A stretch of DNA of 64,000 nucleotides from an uncultured Acetatifactor sp. (GCA_947624245.1 CANQJL010000009.1:1-64000); one strand, 5' to 3'. Positions 15,322 to 24,542 are shown, numbered from the stretch's first letter. Translations and numbers: made by a program. Notes: generated from the sequence alone by a model not told the origin.

Positions 15322-16041
15322 TTAAAAAAAGAAATCGCTTATGTAATTTACAACAATACCTAAAATCATTCCAATAATAATTGTTCCTACTATAAAATTT
15401 CTTTTAGCTGCGTTCTTCTCTTCAATAAGTGCATTCTGCCCTATTTTAAATTCTATACATGGAAACAAATTTCTTTTAATTCTTTTAAAAACCGGAAATA
15501 CTCCAATGCTAAAACTTCCCCATATCCATATACCAATTATCGCCCATTGTATCGCTGTAGGAAAAATTATGGCTTTTATATTTGTGTACACACAAATATA
15601 TATAAACGCAATTGTTAGTAGCATAGGCATGATTGGTAATCTAGATAAAATTCGATAACTCAATTTAAAATTATTTAAGCATAATTCTATCTTGTTTTTA
15701 AGTAATAAATAATCATCTGCATTGTCAAACTGGAATCTAATCTCTGTTAAAGGCAGGTCTCCATTATCAAAAGATAATTTTATCTGGTTGCTATTATATT
15801 CTGTTCCAAGCATCACTGTAATTTCCATTTTTATTATCCGATAAGGTTTCTTTTCAAAATACTCAAAGCACTCATCAATATTATCGAAAACATAACTCGC
15901 ATTATTATTACACCCTACACGAACTTCTAAAACAGTTTTTTCACTATATTGTTCAAATATATCTTTTAAACTTAACAATAGTTGTTTATCAATCTTATAC
16001 CCAACAGGATATTTATGTATTTCAAATATTTCTTCTTTCAT
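15322..16041 (-). CDS. Unknown membrane protein
   Basis: A 239-residue protein with an N-terminal soluble half of about 140 residues, a hydrophobic helix pair (about 142-190) and a C-terminal membrane helix ending at FFF. It is strikingly AT-rich with Asn/Ile-rich codons compared with the rlmD gene next to it, which suggests recent arrival. The ATG at 16041 follows GGGAG at a 10-bp distance. No family recognised. Confidence 0.65.
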   Translation of the reverse strand: MKEEIFEIHKYPVGYKIDKQLLLSLKDIFEQYSEKTVLEVRVGCNNNASYVFDNIDECFEYFEKKPYRIIKMEITVMLGTEYNSNQIKLSFDNGDLPLTEIRFQFDNADDYLLLKNKIELCLNNFKLSYRILSRLPIMPMLLTIAFIYICVYTNIKAIIFPTAIQWAIIGIWIWGSFSIGVFPVFKRIKRNLFPCIEFKIGQNALIEEKNAAKRNFIVGTIIIGMILGIVVNYISDFFF

Positions 16042-16116
16042 AAGCCAATTTCTCCCATTCAAAAAATTTTTTAAATATATTTTACCATTAAAATCTTGTA
16101 TTCATCTGTGAAATGC

Positions 16117-17619
16117 TCAGTCTTTTTTGTCTCTTATTTTTTGTATACACACTATACACTCCACATTCCCCGTCCACGGGAACTGATCCACGGCCACGGC
16201 CTTCTCCACTCGGTAGCCTCCTGCCAGGAACGCCTCCAGATCCCGCGCCAGGCTGGTGGGCTTGCAGGAGATGTACACAATCCGCTCTACCCCGTAGCCG
16301 ATGATCTTTGGCAGCGCTTTCGGATGGATCCCGTCCCGGGGCGGATCAAGAATGATCAGATCCGGCTTGTCCGCAATGCCGTCCAGCACCTTCAGCACGT
16401 CCCCGGCGATGAACTCGCAGTTATCCAGACCGTTCTCGGTGGCGTTCCTGCGGGCGGCCTCCACAGCCTCCTCCACGATCTCCACGCCGATGACCTTCTT
16501 CGCCGCAGGCGCCATGAGCTGTGCGATGGTCCCCGTGCCGCTGTAAAGATCGTACACCACCTTGTCGGGCCGCACGTCCCCCGCCGGCTGCACCTTGCCC
16601 GCCGAATCCGCGGCCTTCGTGCCCTGGGGATTCCCTACATACTCCCGCACTGTCTCGTACAGTACCTCCGCTCCGTGGGAATTTGTCTGAAAAAAAGAAA
16701 AGGTGGAAATTTTGAACCGCAGACCCAGCAGTTCCTCATAGAAATACTCCCGGCCGTACAGCACCTCGGTCCGGTCGCTCTTGACCACATCTGCCAAAGA
16801 GTCGTTGACGATATGTAAGATACCGGCGAAGCGTCCGGAAAGCTTCCCCTCTCTCTCCAGGGAAAGCAGCGTCTCCCGAAAGCCGTCCAACAGCTCCCGC
16901 TCCGCCGTCCACTCTTCTGCCGTCTGCTCCGCCGCCGTCCCTTCGCCGCACAATCCCTGCGACGTGGTCACCAGCGCCGTCAGGATCTCTCCTGTTCGGG
17001 ACGCCTTTCGCACCAGCAGATGCCGCAGATACCCCCGATGGGTCAGCTTGTGAAAGAATTGCACGCCCCTTGCGGCAAAATAATCTCTCGCGGCCGTTAA
17101 GATCAGCCGGTAGTCCCCGTCCACAATACGGCAGTCGTCCACCGTCACCACATCGTAAAAGCTGCCGCGCTTATGCATCCCCAGCGCCAGCGGGCCGTCC
17201 TTCACCTCGTCGCCAAAAGAGAACTCCATCTTGTTCCTGTACTCATATACCACAGGGCTTGCCTTGATCCCTTCCCAGCGCCAGTCCTCCGCCTGTGCGG
17301 ACAGCGCGCCGTCCAGCAGGCGTTTTACCTGTTCCTCCTTGATGCGCAGCTGATCCTCATAGAGCAGGGACAGATAATTGCAGCCCCCGCACACGCCAAA
17401 ATGAGAACACGGTCGGCCTTTCTCCAGAGGGGATTTTTTCAGCACCTCCAGCAGACGGCCTTCCGCCTTCCCTTTTCTCACTTTATTTACACTGAACTGA
17501 ATCAACTGACCGGGCAGGCTGTTCTTCACGACCACGGTACCTTCCTCCGTCCGGGCAATGCCCTTGTTGGGGAAGTCTACCCTGTCGACTTCGGCTTCAA
17601 GTACCTGTCCTTTTTTCAT
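16117..17619 (-). CDS. rlmD: 23S rRNA (uracil-C5)-methyltransferase RlmD/RlmCD
   Basis: A 500-residue TrmA/RumA-family enzyme that methylates uracil in 23S rRNA using S-adenosylmethionine. An N-terminal TRAM RNA-binding domain is followed by the 4Fe-4S cysteines in CSHFGVCGGCNY, the SAM motif VYDLYSGTGTIAQ, LDPPRDG, and the catalytic cysteine in ISCKPTSLARDL. The length is normal with a linker near residue 340. It lies 4 bp after the small acidic membrane gene, so the two are co-transcribed. Confidence 0.9.
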   Translation of the reverse strand: MKKGQVLEAEVDRVDFPNKGIARTEEGTVVVKNSLPGQLIQFSVNKVRKGKAEGRLLEVLKKSPLEKGRPCSHFGVCGGCNYLSLLYEDQLRIKEEQVKRLLDGALSAQAEDWRWEGIKASPVVYEYRNKMEFSFGDEVKDGPLALGMHKRGSFYDVVTVDDCRIVDGDYRLILTAARDYFAARGVQFFHKLTHRGYLRHLLVRKASRTGEILTALVTTSQGLCGEGTAAEQTAEEWTAERELLDGFRETLLSLEREGKLSGRFAGILHIVNDSLADVVKSDRTEVLYGREYFYEELLGLRFKISTFSFFQTNSHGAEVLYETVREYVGNPQGTKAADSAGKVQPAGDVRPDKVVYDLYSGTGTIAQLMAPAAKKVIGVEIVEEAVEAARRNATENGLDNCEFIAGDVLKVLDGIADKPDLIILDPPRDGIHPKALPKIIGYGVERIVYISCKPTSLARDLEAFLAGGYRVEKAVAVDQFPWTGNVECIVCIQKIRDKKD

Positions 17620-17623
17620 CTGC

Positions 17624-17887
17624 TCAGTTTTCTCCCTCGTCTACGAAGAAGTCGTCCTCCGCATCCTCGTCCTCGAACTCATCTTCGAACTCGTCATCGA
17701 ATTCGTCCAGATAATCGGGGTTCAGATAACGGTATACAGCGTATGCGATGGCCGCAACCGCAGCGACTGCGCCGATCACTGCCAGCACGATCAGCACCAC
17801 GTTGCACTTTTTCTTGGACTCTTCCTCTTTCTTGTTCAGAAACTCGTTTGCCTTTACCAAGTCGATCAGGTTCTCAAACTTATTCAT
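17624..17887 (-). CDS. Small membrane protein with acidic tail
   Basis: An 87-residue protein: an amphipathic N-terminal helix (about 1-27), one transmembrane helix (about 29-52) and a tail made almost entirely of Asp/Glu/Phe. The orientation is probably N-in. Function unknown; similar small acidic-tail proteins accompany rlmD in Clostridia (from memory). The ATG at 17887 has AGGAGGTATGCT upstream. Confidence 0.7.
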   Translation of the reverse strand: MNKFENLIDLVKANEFLNKKEEESKKKCNVVLIVLAVIGAVAAVAAIAYAVYRYLNPDYLDEFDDEFEDEFEDEDAEDDFFVDEGEN

Positions 17888-17958
17888 AGCATACCTCCGT
17901 CACAGACAGCAGCGCTGTCGCTTTTCCATTATAGAATACCACATTTGTTGTAAAATTA

Positions 17959-20289
17959 CTACACTCTTTTCAATTTTGCAAAAGATGCGTACATAATTTT
18001 TTGTCCCGCTTTGTCAAAATTCACCGTCACCTTGTAATCCCTGGGCTCCCGCTCGATCTTTAAGACCGTTCCCTCGCCGAATTTGACGTGGGACACTCTC
18101 TCGCCCGTCCCGTAGTCGAGGGCTTCCGGCGCCTGCACCGGCGCGCCCTTGGATACTCCCGCCAGTCTGTTCAGGCTGTCAACCCCGCCGGCCCCAAACG
18201 TCTTTTCCGGCCGAAGGCTCACCCTGGGTCTCGCCGACGCTTTCGGAAGCGTTCCTCCCTTTGAGAGCGGTTCCGACTTCGAAAAGGCTCCCGTCAGACG
18301 GGACAGCCCGGCAAGGACGGACTCCTCCGATCTGTACTTTTTCGGCACGGCGTTGTCCATAAGCTGCGCGGGAATCTCCCTGACAAAGCGGCTCACGGCG
18401 TTGTACTGTGTCTCTCCCCTGACCATGCGCATCTGGGCGTAGGTCAGCGTCAAATCGTTCATGGCCCTGGTGATTCCCACATAGGCCAGGCGGCGCTCCT
18501 CCTCCACCTCCTGAGGGTCGTCGGAGGCGATCGCCATAAAGCCGGGGAACAGGCCGTCCTCCATGCCCGCCATATACACATTTGGAAATTCCAGCCCCTT
18601 GGCGGAGTGGAGCGTCATCAGAAGCACTCTGTCGTCATTGCCGTCCACATTGTCGATATCCGCTACCAGCGCCACCTCCTCTAAGAATTCCGTGAGGCTC
18701 TCCGTCTCATGGCTCTCGCGGTAGCTTACGGCCTTATTGATCAGCTCGGCCACGTTCTCCATTCTGTCTTCGTCGTTGTCGTCATAGTCCCTGAGGTACT
18801 CCTCGTAGCCTATCCGCTTTGTGATCTCCCCGATCAGCTCCGCTATGGCGGGCTTTTCCGTGTCCTCCGGCTCCGCAAGGCGCCTGCGGAAGTCTTCTAT
18901 CAATTGGACGAAAGGGCGCAGCTTCGCCGCCGTCCTGCCGACTCCCATGATATCGTCTGCCTGCCGCATCGCCTCATAGAGGCTGATGTCGTGAAGCTGT
19001 GCGTAGTCCTCCAGCTTGTCCAGCGTCGCCGGTCCGATGCCCCGCTTGGGGACGTTCACGATGCGGCGCACCGCCACCTCGTCCCGTCCGTTGTCGATGG
19101 TCTTTAAGTAGGCCAGTATGTCCTTGATCTCCATTCTGGAGTAAAAGTTCGTGCCGCCCACCACATTGTAGGGCATTCCCTCCAGAATCATACGCTCCTC
19201 CAGCAGACGGGCCTGCGCGTTCGTCCGGTACAGCACCGCGCAGTCCTTATAGTGCGCCCCCTCCTTTTTGACCTTGCGCGCAATGTCTCCGGCGATGAAT
19301 TCGGCCTCCTCATAGGCGTTGTCGAACTGCCTGAAATGCACTCTGTTTCCCGCGCCTCTGTCCGTCCACAGCGCCTTGTCCTTTCGGCCCTCGTTGTTGC
19401 CGATCACGGCGTTGGCGGCGTCCAGAATATACTGTGTGGAACGGTAATTCTGTTCCAGCTTGATCACTGTGGCCTCCGGAAAATATTTCTCGAAGTCCAG
19501 AATATTTCGGATATTTGCTCCCCGGAAACGGTAGATGGACTGATCGTCGTCGCCCACCACGCACAGGTTGCGGTATTTGTCCGCCAGAAGCCGTATCAAT
19601 TCAAACTGGGCGGTGTTGGTATCCTGATACTCGTCCACCATGATATAGCGGAATCTCTCCTGATAGGAATCCAGCACCTCCGGACAGCTCTTGAACAGCT
19701 CCACGGTCTTCATGATGATGTCGTCAAAATCCAGCGCATTGTTCTTCTGCAGCGTCTCCTGATACTCCCGATAGACCTTCGCGCAGACCGCCTTTTGATA
19801 ATCTCCCGCCGCGCCCAGCTCGTACTCTCTGACCCCGATCAGCTTATCCTTTGCGGAGGAGATGCTTGCCAGAAGCATCCTCTCCTTATACGTCTTTGTA
19901 TCGATGTCCAGCCGCTTGCAGATTCCCTTCATAACGGTCTTCTGATCGTCGGTGTCGTAGATCGTGAAGCCGTTGTCGAACCCCAGTCTGTCAATATACC
20001 GCCGCAGGATCCGCATACAGGCGGCGTGGAAGGTGGACACCCATATCTGGTCGGCGCCGAAGCCCACCAGCTCGTCCACCCGCTCCCGCATCTCGCCGGC
20101 AGCCTTATTGGTAAATGTAATCGCCAGAACATTCCACGGCTGCACTCCCATCTCGCCGATCAGGTAGGCGATCCTGTGCGTCAGCGCTCTCGTCTTGCCG
20201 CTTCCCGCTCCCGCTAAAAGCAGAACAGGCCCGTCCACCGTAGTGACTGCCTGTTTCTGTTCTCTGTTCAGGGTATCGTAAATACTCAT
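17959..20289 (-). CDS. pcrA: ATP-dependent DNA helicase PcrA
   Basis: A 776-residue UvrD/Rep superfamily-1 helicase acting in repair and plasmid or rolling-circle replication. Motif I LLLAGAGSGKTRAL, motif II VDEYQDTN, motif III GDDDQSIYRFRGA, motif IV LEQNYRS, motif V TLHSAKGLEF and motif VI RLAYVGITRA are all present. The C-terminal PcrA beta domain (VSHVKFGEGTVL) ends it. The ATG at 20289 follows AAGAGGAAAG. It lies 37 bp downstream of the Tim44-like gene. Confidence 0.95.
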   Translation of the reverse strand: MSIYDTLNREQKQAVTTVDGPVLLLAGAGSGKTRALTHRIAYLIGEMGVQPWNVLAITFTNKAAGEMRERVDELVGFGADQIWVSTFHAACMRILRRYIDRLGFDNGFTIYDTDDQKTVMKGICKRLDIDTKTYKERMLLASISSAKDKLIGVREYELGAAGDYQKAVCAKVYREYQETLQKNNALDFDDIIMKTVELFKSCPEVLDSYQERFRYIMVDEYQDTNTAQFELIRLLADKYRNLCVVGDDDQSIYRFRGANIRNILDFEKYFPEATVIKLEQNYRSTQYILDAANAVIGNNEGRKDKALWTDRGAGNRVHFRQFDNAYEEAEFIAGDIARKVKKEGAHYKDCAVLYRTNAQARLLEERMILEGMPYNVVGGTNFYSRMEIKDILAYLKTIDNGRDEVAVRRIVNVPKRGIGPATLDKLEDYAQLHDISLYEAMRQADDIMGVGRTAAKLRPFVQLIEDFRRRLAEPEDTEKPAIAELIGEITKRIGYEEYLRDYDDNDEDRMENVAELINKAVSYRESHETESLTEFLEEVALVADIDNVDGNDDRVLLMTLHSAKGLEFPNVYMAGMEDGLFPGFMAIASDDPQEVEEERRLAYVGITRAMNDLTLTYAQMRMVRGETQYNAVSRFVREIPAQLMDNAVPKKYRSEESVLAGLSRLTGAFSKSEPLSKGGTLPKASARPRVSLRPEKTFGAGGVDSLNRLAGVSKGAPVQAPEALDYGTGERVSHVKFGEGTVLKIEREPRDYKVTVNFDKAGQKIMYASFAKLKRV

Positions 20290-20326
20290 TTCTTTCCTCT
20301 TGCAAACCATAGTGATACAAGCCGGT

Positions 20327-21091
20327 CTATTTTACTTCCTGCACATTGCTGAAATTCCATGTCTTAATGTTGAACTCCACAATCGGGGAATCGCAGTAAG
20401 GACATTTCACAGCCCCCATCTTGGGAAGCGGGCCGCCGCAGTTGGGACAGTTCAGGGCAAGCCCGATCTCCTCCGTCTTCTCCACCAGCTCTCTGTCCTG
20501 AATATAGATCAGTTCCACATTATACCGGCTCTGATGCAGCTTCTCGGAGGCGCCTTCCACGACCTGTCCGTTCTGCTCCGCCCAGTAATTGTACTGAACG
20601 GAAGACTGGAAGACCACGGTGCATTTTCCCTTTGCCTTGGAGTAGGAGGTGATCTCCGTCCTGTGGATCTTAATACTCTGATAATGCTCGCTCCTGCCCG
20701 CATCTCGCAGCATGTCGATCTTAAGCTGCAGCTTGCTCTGAAGCTCGCTCGTCCCCTCGGAAAGCTCGGACACATTCTCCTCGTCGATTCCCCGAAGATA
20801 AGACGTCAGCACGTTCTCCGCCCGCCGCTTCATCTCCTCATAATGAAAATCGGGGAAATCCCTTGTGATATTCGGCAGATAGAGGCCGGTGGCCGCAGCG
20901 ACGGACTTGGGCGTAATCTCGCTCTCATGCTCCACCTGCTGCAGCCCCTTCACAATATCTTCCGTTCCGAAGGCAACGTTGGAAAAAGCCTGTACCTTGC
21001 GTTTTATTTTGTTGTATGCGTAAAATGCGATTCCCATAGTCGTTAAGATAAGTACCGACACAATGGCAATCATAATGAGCAAGGAAAACAT
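20327..21091 (-). CDS. Membrane-anchored Tim44-like zinc-ribbon protein
   Basis: A 254-residue protein: one N-terminal transmembrane helix (about 3-26), a Tim44-like alpha/beta domain in the middle, and a C-terminal zinc ribbon (CPNCGGPLP...CPYCDSPI, about 214-236). It lies 32 bp after the SPFH gene. In Bacillus, comparable zinc-ribbon and SPFH proteins are encoded in the ydjFGHI phage-shock cluster. A membrane-stress role together with the SPFH protein is inferred. Confidence 0.75.
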   Translation of the reverse strand: MFSLLIMIAIVSVLILTTMGIAFYAYNKIKRKVQAFSNVAFGTEDIVKGLQQVEHESEITPKSVAAATGLYLPNITRDFPDFHYEEMKRRAENVLTSYLRGIDEENVSELSEGTSELQSKLQLKIDMLRDAGRSEHYQSIKIHRTEITSYSKAKGKCTVVFQSSVQYNYWAEQNGQVVEGASEKLHQSRYNVELIYIQDRELVEKTEEIGLALNCPNCGGPLPKMGAVKCPYCDSPIVEFNIKTWNFSNVQEVK

Positions 21092-21123
21092 TGCGAATCT
21101 CCTCTTTATCCGAAACCGAACGA

Positions 21124-22473
21124 TCAGATCTTATCGTTGTCGTCGAAAATGTCTCCGCACTCAGGGCAGAATTTCGGAGGGTTCGCAGGATCTTCCGGCT
21201 CCCAGCCGCACTTGTCGCATCGATACAGCGGTGCGCCCTCCGGCTTCTTCTTGCCGCACTCCTGACAGAACTTGCCCTGGTTCACATGTCCGCAGGAGCA
21301 GGTCCAGCCGTCCAGAGCGGGCTTGGGAAGTCCGCACTCCTGACAGAATTTGCCTCTGTTGTCCGCCCTGCCGCAGCTGCAGGTCCAGCCGAGGACCGCG
21401 CCCTCTTCCACAGTGCTTGCAGGCTTCATCTGAGGCTGGGATACTCCGAACATATTTCCCATACCGTTGTTCATCATGCCCTGCATCATGCCCATGGCCA
21501 TCATACCCATAGCGCCGTTCATGGCAGAGGCGTTGCCGCCCTCGCCGTCTCCGCCGCCGTTTCCCATATTCTCCAGGGCCCTGGTATAAGCCTCCGTCTG
21601 TCTTGCCGCAGCCATGTTGGCGTTGGTGAGCACCGCAGTCTCGTTCCACTTGTTGATCTTGTCCAGGTCCTCCTGAGGAACGATGGGCGCGTTCATGGTC
21701 ATGGACGCCACTTCGATACCGCGCTTCTCCGTCCAGAGCGTGTTCAGCTCGGTCTTCAGGTATTCGGTCAGCTCATCCATATGCGCGGGCACCTGAGAAG
21801 GGAGCACGCCCTGCGCCGCGATCTGGGACAGCGCAATGGGAAGCTTGGTCAGAAGCTCCGACTTCATGATGCCTGTCAGCTCTTCATTCTTGGAGTATTT
21901 GTCCTCCACATTGCCCGCGATATTGGTGTAGAAGACAATGGGATCCACGATCTTGAAGGAATACTTACCGTTGCACTTCACCGTCGTCTCCAGCTCAAGA
22001 CCCGTCTTGGGCGATACCACATGGAACGAGATGGCTGTCGGCGTGCCGTAGAGATTGTCCAGGATCTCCTTTGTGTTGATGAAATAGACTCTCTGATCCT
22101 TGGCCGTATTGCCGCCGAAGGTGAACCTTCTTCCCAGCTGGGTGAAGGATTTCTTCAGATTCTCTCCCAGATTTCCGTACAGCAGTGAGGGCTCCGTGGA
22201 GTTGTCGTACACGAACTCGCCGGGCTCTGCGCAGAAATCCGTGATCTTACCCTGATCCACGATGATCATGCACTGTCCCGCATTGACGGAAATAATGGAA
22301 CCGTTGGAGATAATGTTGTCGGTTCCCTGATTGCTGTTCCGGCCCTGCGTCACCCGCTTCTCGCCCTTGACCATCAGCGTGTCGCTGTTCATCGACGTGC
22401 AGTAGAAATACTCGCGCCACTGGTCCGCTACCAGACTACCCAGCGCATCTTTAGCTGCTTTGATTAATCCCAT
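21124..22473 (-). CDS. SPFH-domain protein with zinc ribbons (YdjI-like)
   Basis: A 449-residue protein: an SPFH/band-7 domain (about 20-280), a Gly/Met-rich low-complexity linker (GGDGEGGNASAMNGAMGMM), then three zinc ribbons (two with CSCG...CQECG and one with CDKCG...CPECG) to the end. It lacks a transmembrane helix, so it is probably a peripheral scaffold. YdjI of Bacillus has the same SPFH plus ribbon arrangement and recruits a PspA homologue to membranes. A PspA gene is not in this window. Confidence 0.85.
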   Translation of the reverse strand: MGLIKAAKDALGSLVADQWREYFYCTSMNSDTLMVKGEKRVTQGRNSNQGTDNIISNGSIISVNAGQCMIIVDQGKITDFCAEPGEFVYDNSTEPSLLYGNLGENLKKSFTQLGRRFTFGGNTAKDQRVYFINTKEILDNLYGTPTAISFHVVSPKTGLELETTVKCNGKYSFKIVDPIVFYTNIAGNVEDKYSKNEELTGIMKSELLTKLPIALSQIAAQGVLPSQVPAHMDELTEYLKTELNTLWTEKRGIEVASMTMNAPIVPQEDLDKINKWNETAVLTNANMAAARQTEAYTRALENMGNGGGDGEGGNASAMNGAMGMMAMGMMQGMMNNGMGNMFGVSQPQMKPASTVEEGAVLGWTCSCGRADNRGKFCQECGLPKPALDGWTCSCGHVNQGKFCQECGKKKPEGAPLYRCDKCGWEPEDPANPPKFCPECGDIFDDNDKI

Positions 22474-22539
22474 TTTTCTTCCTCCATTTTATGTGTGATT
22501 TTAGTGACCCCGCAACTATGTAGCTTCACAACTACATTC

Positions 22540-22568
22540 ATTTTAGCAAGTTTTGTACTTTTTCTCAA
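22540..22568 (-). promoter_or_regulatory. Promoter of SPFH gene
   Basis: Minus-strand TTGAGA (22568-22563), 17-bp spacer, TAAAAT (22545-22540). It starts directly after the terminator of the preceding gene. Confidence 0.65.
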
Positions 22569-22576
22569 CAACTTTA

Positions 22577-22620
22577 TAAAAAAAGAAGCGCCGCCTGCGA
22601 TTCTTCCGCAAAACGGCGCT
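22577..22620 (-). terminator. Terminator of solute-binding lipoprotein gene
   Basis: Hairpin 22587-22620 (AGCGCCG...CGGCGCT outer stem with an inner TGCGG/CGCA pairing), then a run of T on the minus strand. It follows the stop at 22642. Confidence 0.8.
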
Positions 22621-22641
22621 CCCGCATACGCCCGCCGGTAT

Positions 22642-23655
22642 TTATTTCAGCGCTTCCTTTGCAAAATCGGTATTTACCAGATCCTCATAGGGCACCCTCT
22701 GCTCCAGGACCTTCGCGTCCTCCAGAATATTCTGCAGCAGGTCGAAGGCGTCCTTCTCGAACACCAGATCCGCCTTCCAGGTGTCCTGCTCGTAATAGCG
22801 CTTCACGATGGCGGTCAGCGTCTCTTTGTCCGTCTCCGCGAACTGGGGCGCGATCACCTCCGCGATCTCCTCCGGAGTGTGGGTCTGCACGTAATCCATG
22901 CCCTTCTGCAGGGCGTTCGTGAACGCCTGCACGGTGTCCTTGTGCTTTTCCAGATAGCTCTTTTTTGCGGAGAACGCCGTGTACGGCACGAATCCGGAGT
23001 CCTCGCCCAAAGACGCCACCACATAGCCCTCTCCCTGCTGCTCAAGGGAGGTGGCGTGGGGCTCAAATTCTACCGTGAAATCTCCCTGTCCGCCGGAAAA
23101 CGCCGCTGCCGTGGAGCCGAAGTCAATGCTCTGATCGATGTTGACGTCTGCGGGATCGATGTTGTTCTTCTCCAGAATATATTCAAAGACCATCTCCGGC
23201 ATTCCGCCGGCCCTTCCTCCCAGTACGTCCTTCCCGATCAGCATATCCCAGGAGAAATTCTCCACAGGCTCCCTTGCCACAAGAAAGTTGCCTGCCCGCT
23301 GGGTCAGCTGTGCAAAGTTCACCACATAATCGTCCGTGCCGCCCGCATAGGTGTAGATCGTACTCTCGCTTCCCATGAATCCGATGTTGGCCTCGTCCGT
23401 CAGCACCGCCGTCATGGTCTTGTCTGCACCGAATCCGGTCACCAGCGTCAGCTCAATGCCCTCCTCCTCAAAATAGCCGTTTTCTATGGCCACATACATA
23501 GGTGCATAGAAAATGGAGTGAGCCACCTCGTTCAGCACCACCTTCTCACTGCCCTTCTGCGACCCGCTCCGGTCCGAGCAGCCCATCAGCGCGCACAATG
23601 CGAACATCACGCCGAAGCACGCCGCGGCTGCCCGTTTTAATTTTGCTCTCTTCAT
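22642..23655 (-). CDS. ABC transporter substrate-binding lipoprotein (NMT1/SsuA type)
   Basis: A 337-residue lipoprotein: basic N-terminus, hydrophobic helix, lipobox LMGC. The mature part matches the NMT1/SsuA/ThiY-type binding fold, with the early LNEVAHSIFYAPMYVAIENGYFEEEGI segment typical for nitrate, sulfonate and thiamine-precursor binders. The ligand cannot be read. No permease or ATPase gene is adjacent. The ATG at 23655 follows AAAGGGAGGG, but that site is buried in a strong predicted hairpin (see 23660-23702). Confidence 0.85.
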   Translation of the reverse strand: MKRAKLKRAAAACFGVMFALCALMGCSDRSGSQKGSEKVVLNEVAHSIFYAPMYVAIENGYFEEEGIELTLVTGFGADKTMTAVLTDEANIGFMGSESTIYTYAGGTDDYVVNFAQLTQRAGNFLVAREPVENFSWDMLIGKDVLGGRAGGMPEMVFEYILEKNNIDPADVNIDQSIDFGSTAAAFSGGQGDFTVEFEPHATSLEQQGEGYVVASLGEDSGFVPYTAFSAKKSYLEKHKDTVQAFTNALQKGMDYVQTHTPEEIAEVIAPQFAETDKETLTAIVKRYYEQDTWKADLVFEKDAFDLLQNILEDAKVLEQRVPYEDLVNTDFAKEALK

Positions 23656-23659
23656 AAAA

Positions 23660-23702
23660 GCCCTCCCTTTCAAATGATGTTCTATCATATGAGAGGGAGG
23701 GC
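23660..23702 (-). promoter_or_regulatory. Hairpin over the ribosome binding site
   Basis: Two 19-nt arms (23684-23702 and 23660-23678) match at 17 positions around a 5-nt loop. The 3' arm contains the whole AAAGGGAGGG ribosome binding site of the lipoprotein gene and is followed by CTTTTATG. It could be a translational switch or a weak terminator of the DUF1836 transcript. Confidence 0.6.
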
Positions 23703-23732
23703 GCAAAAGTTCCTTTTTCCCGAAATCTCCGG

Positions 23733-24509
23733 TCACTCGTTCCGGTGGGTCCCGTCTGCCTTGTCGCTTTCTGTCTTGTCTATTTCTTCTTTTGCGGTCA
23801 TATCCGCCTTGGCCGTCTTTTCTGCCTTGGCGGCCTTGTCTGCCTTTTCCATTTCTGCCTTTGCAGCCTTTTCTGTCTTGGCCCCCTTCTTTTTCTCGCT
23901 CTTGTCCAAGGCGCCGGACTGCTCCGCCAGATTGTCCACAAGCTTTTCGATCAGAAGCTTCTTCATGTACACGTCAAAGCCCAGCGCGCAGATGAACGCG
24001 AATTTCCGCAAGAATTCCCTGCTGTCCTCCGGCGCGTCCTGAAAGGTCTCCTGGGCCGCCTCGTATTTCTGCGTCACGTCCGCCTTCAGCGCCTCGATCT
24101 GGGACGCCTCCAGGCTGAACGCCTCCCGATAGATGTCCTCCAGATTATAGTCCTCGCCGTTCTTGAAAAAGCGCTCCGTAATGGGGTGCAGCAGGGTCTG
24201 AATGTCTCCTATGGACAGAATGCCCTTGTAGTAATAGATAAAGATCAGCAGCAGCACATGCTCCTTGGAGTACTTCTTCTTCACCGGCGGAGGAAGCAGA
24301 TCGTTCTTCGCGTAGTTGTTGATCATTGTCTTTGTCAGGATCTTGTCCTCGCCGGGATATCTCAGGGTGGACTGCAGCTTGCTGTCCATAAAGGTAGTCA
24401 CCTGATCCATGTAGAGATCTATGCCCGGAATGTCGTCGGGGCTGATGTACTTGATCCTGTCGAGGCTTGCCAGTATGCTGTTCAGCAGATCGCTGTGGTC
24501 AATCGTCAC
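23733..24509 (-). CDS. DUF1836 protein with Lys/Ala-rich tail
   Basis: A 258-residue protein with a DUF1836 domain (about 15-165; typical LTKTMINNYAKNDLLPPP and YSKEHVLLLIFIYYYKG), a family with MerR-like helix-turn-helix character. The last 60 residues are a low-complexity KAEK/KADK run. The GTG at 24509 is chosen over the ATG at 24530: AAGGAGG sits 8 bp before the GTG, the ATG has no ribosome binding site, and the promoter would leave it almost no leader. Confidence 0.75.
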   Translation of the reverse strand: MTIDHSDLLNSILASLDRIKYISPDDIPGIDLYMDQVTTFMDSKLQSTLRYPGEDKILTKTMINNYAKNDLLPPPVKKKYSKEHVLLLIFIYYYKGILSIGDIQTLLHPITERFFKNGEDYNLEDIYREAFSLEASQIEALKADVTQKYEAAQETFQDAPEDSREFLRKFAFICALGFDVYMKKLLIEKLVDNLAEQSGALDKSEKKKGAKTEKAAKAEMEKADKAAKAEKTAKADMTAKEEIDKTESDKADGTHRNE

Positions 24510-24542
24510 TTGCGTTTCCTCCTTTTGCATATGCCTGACAAT

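Noticed and set aside
15148-15363. Plus-strand frame of 71 codons with a basic protein
   Set aside because: No ribosome binding site and it runs through the terminator of the membrane protein gene; no domain recognised.
23656-23732. Thiamine or other metabolite riboswitch before the NMT1-type gene
   Set aside because: Only 77 bp are available and no TPP motif (CTGAGA, ACCTGA) is present; only a simple hairpin is seen.
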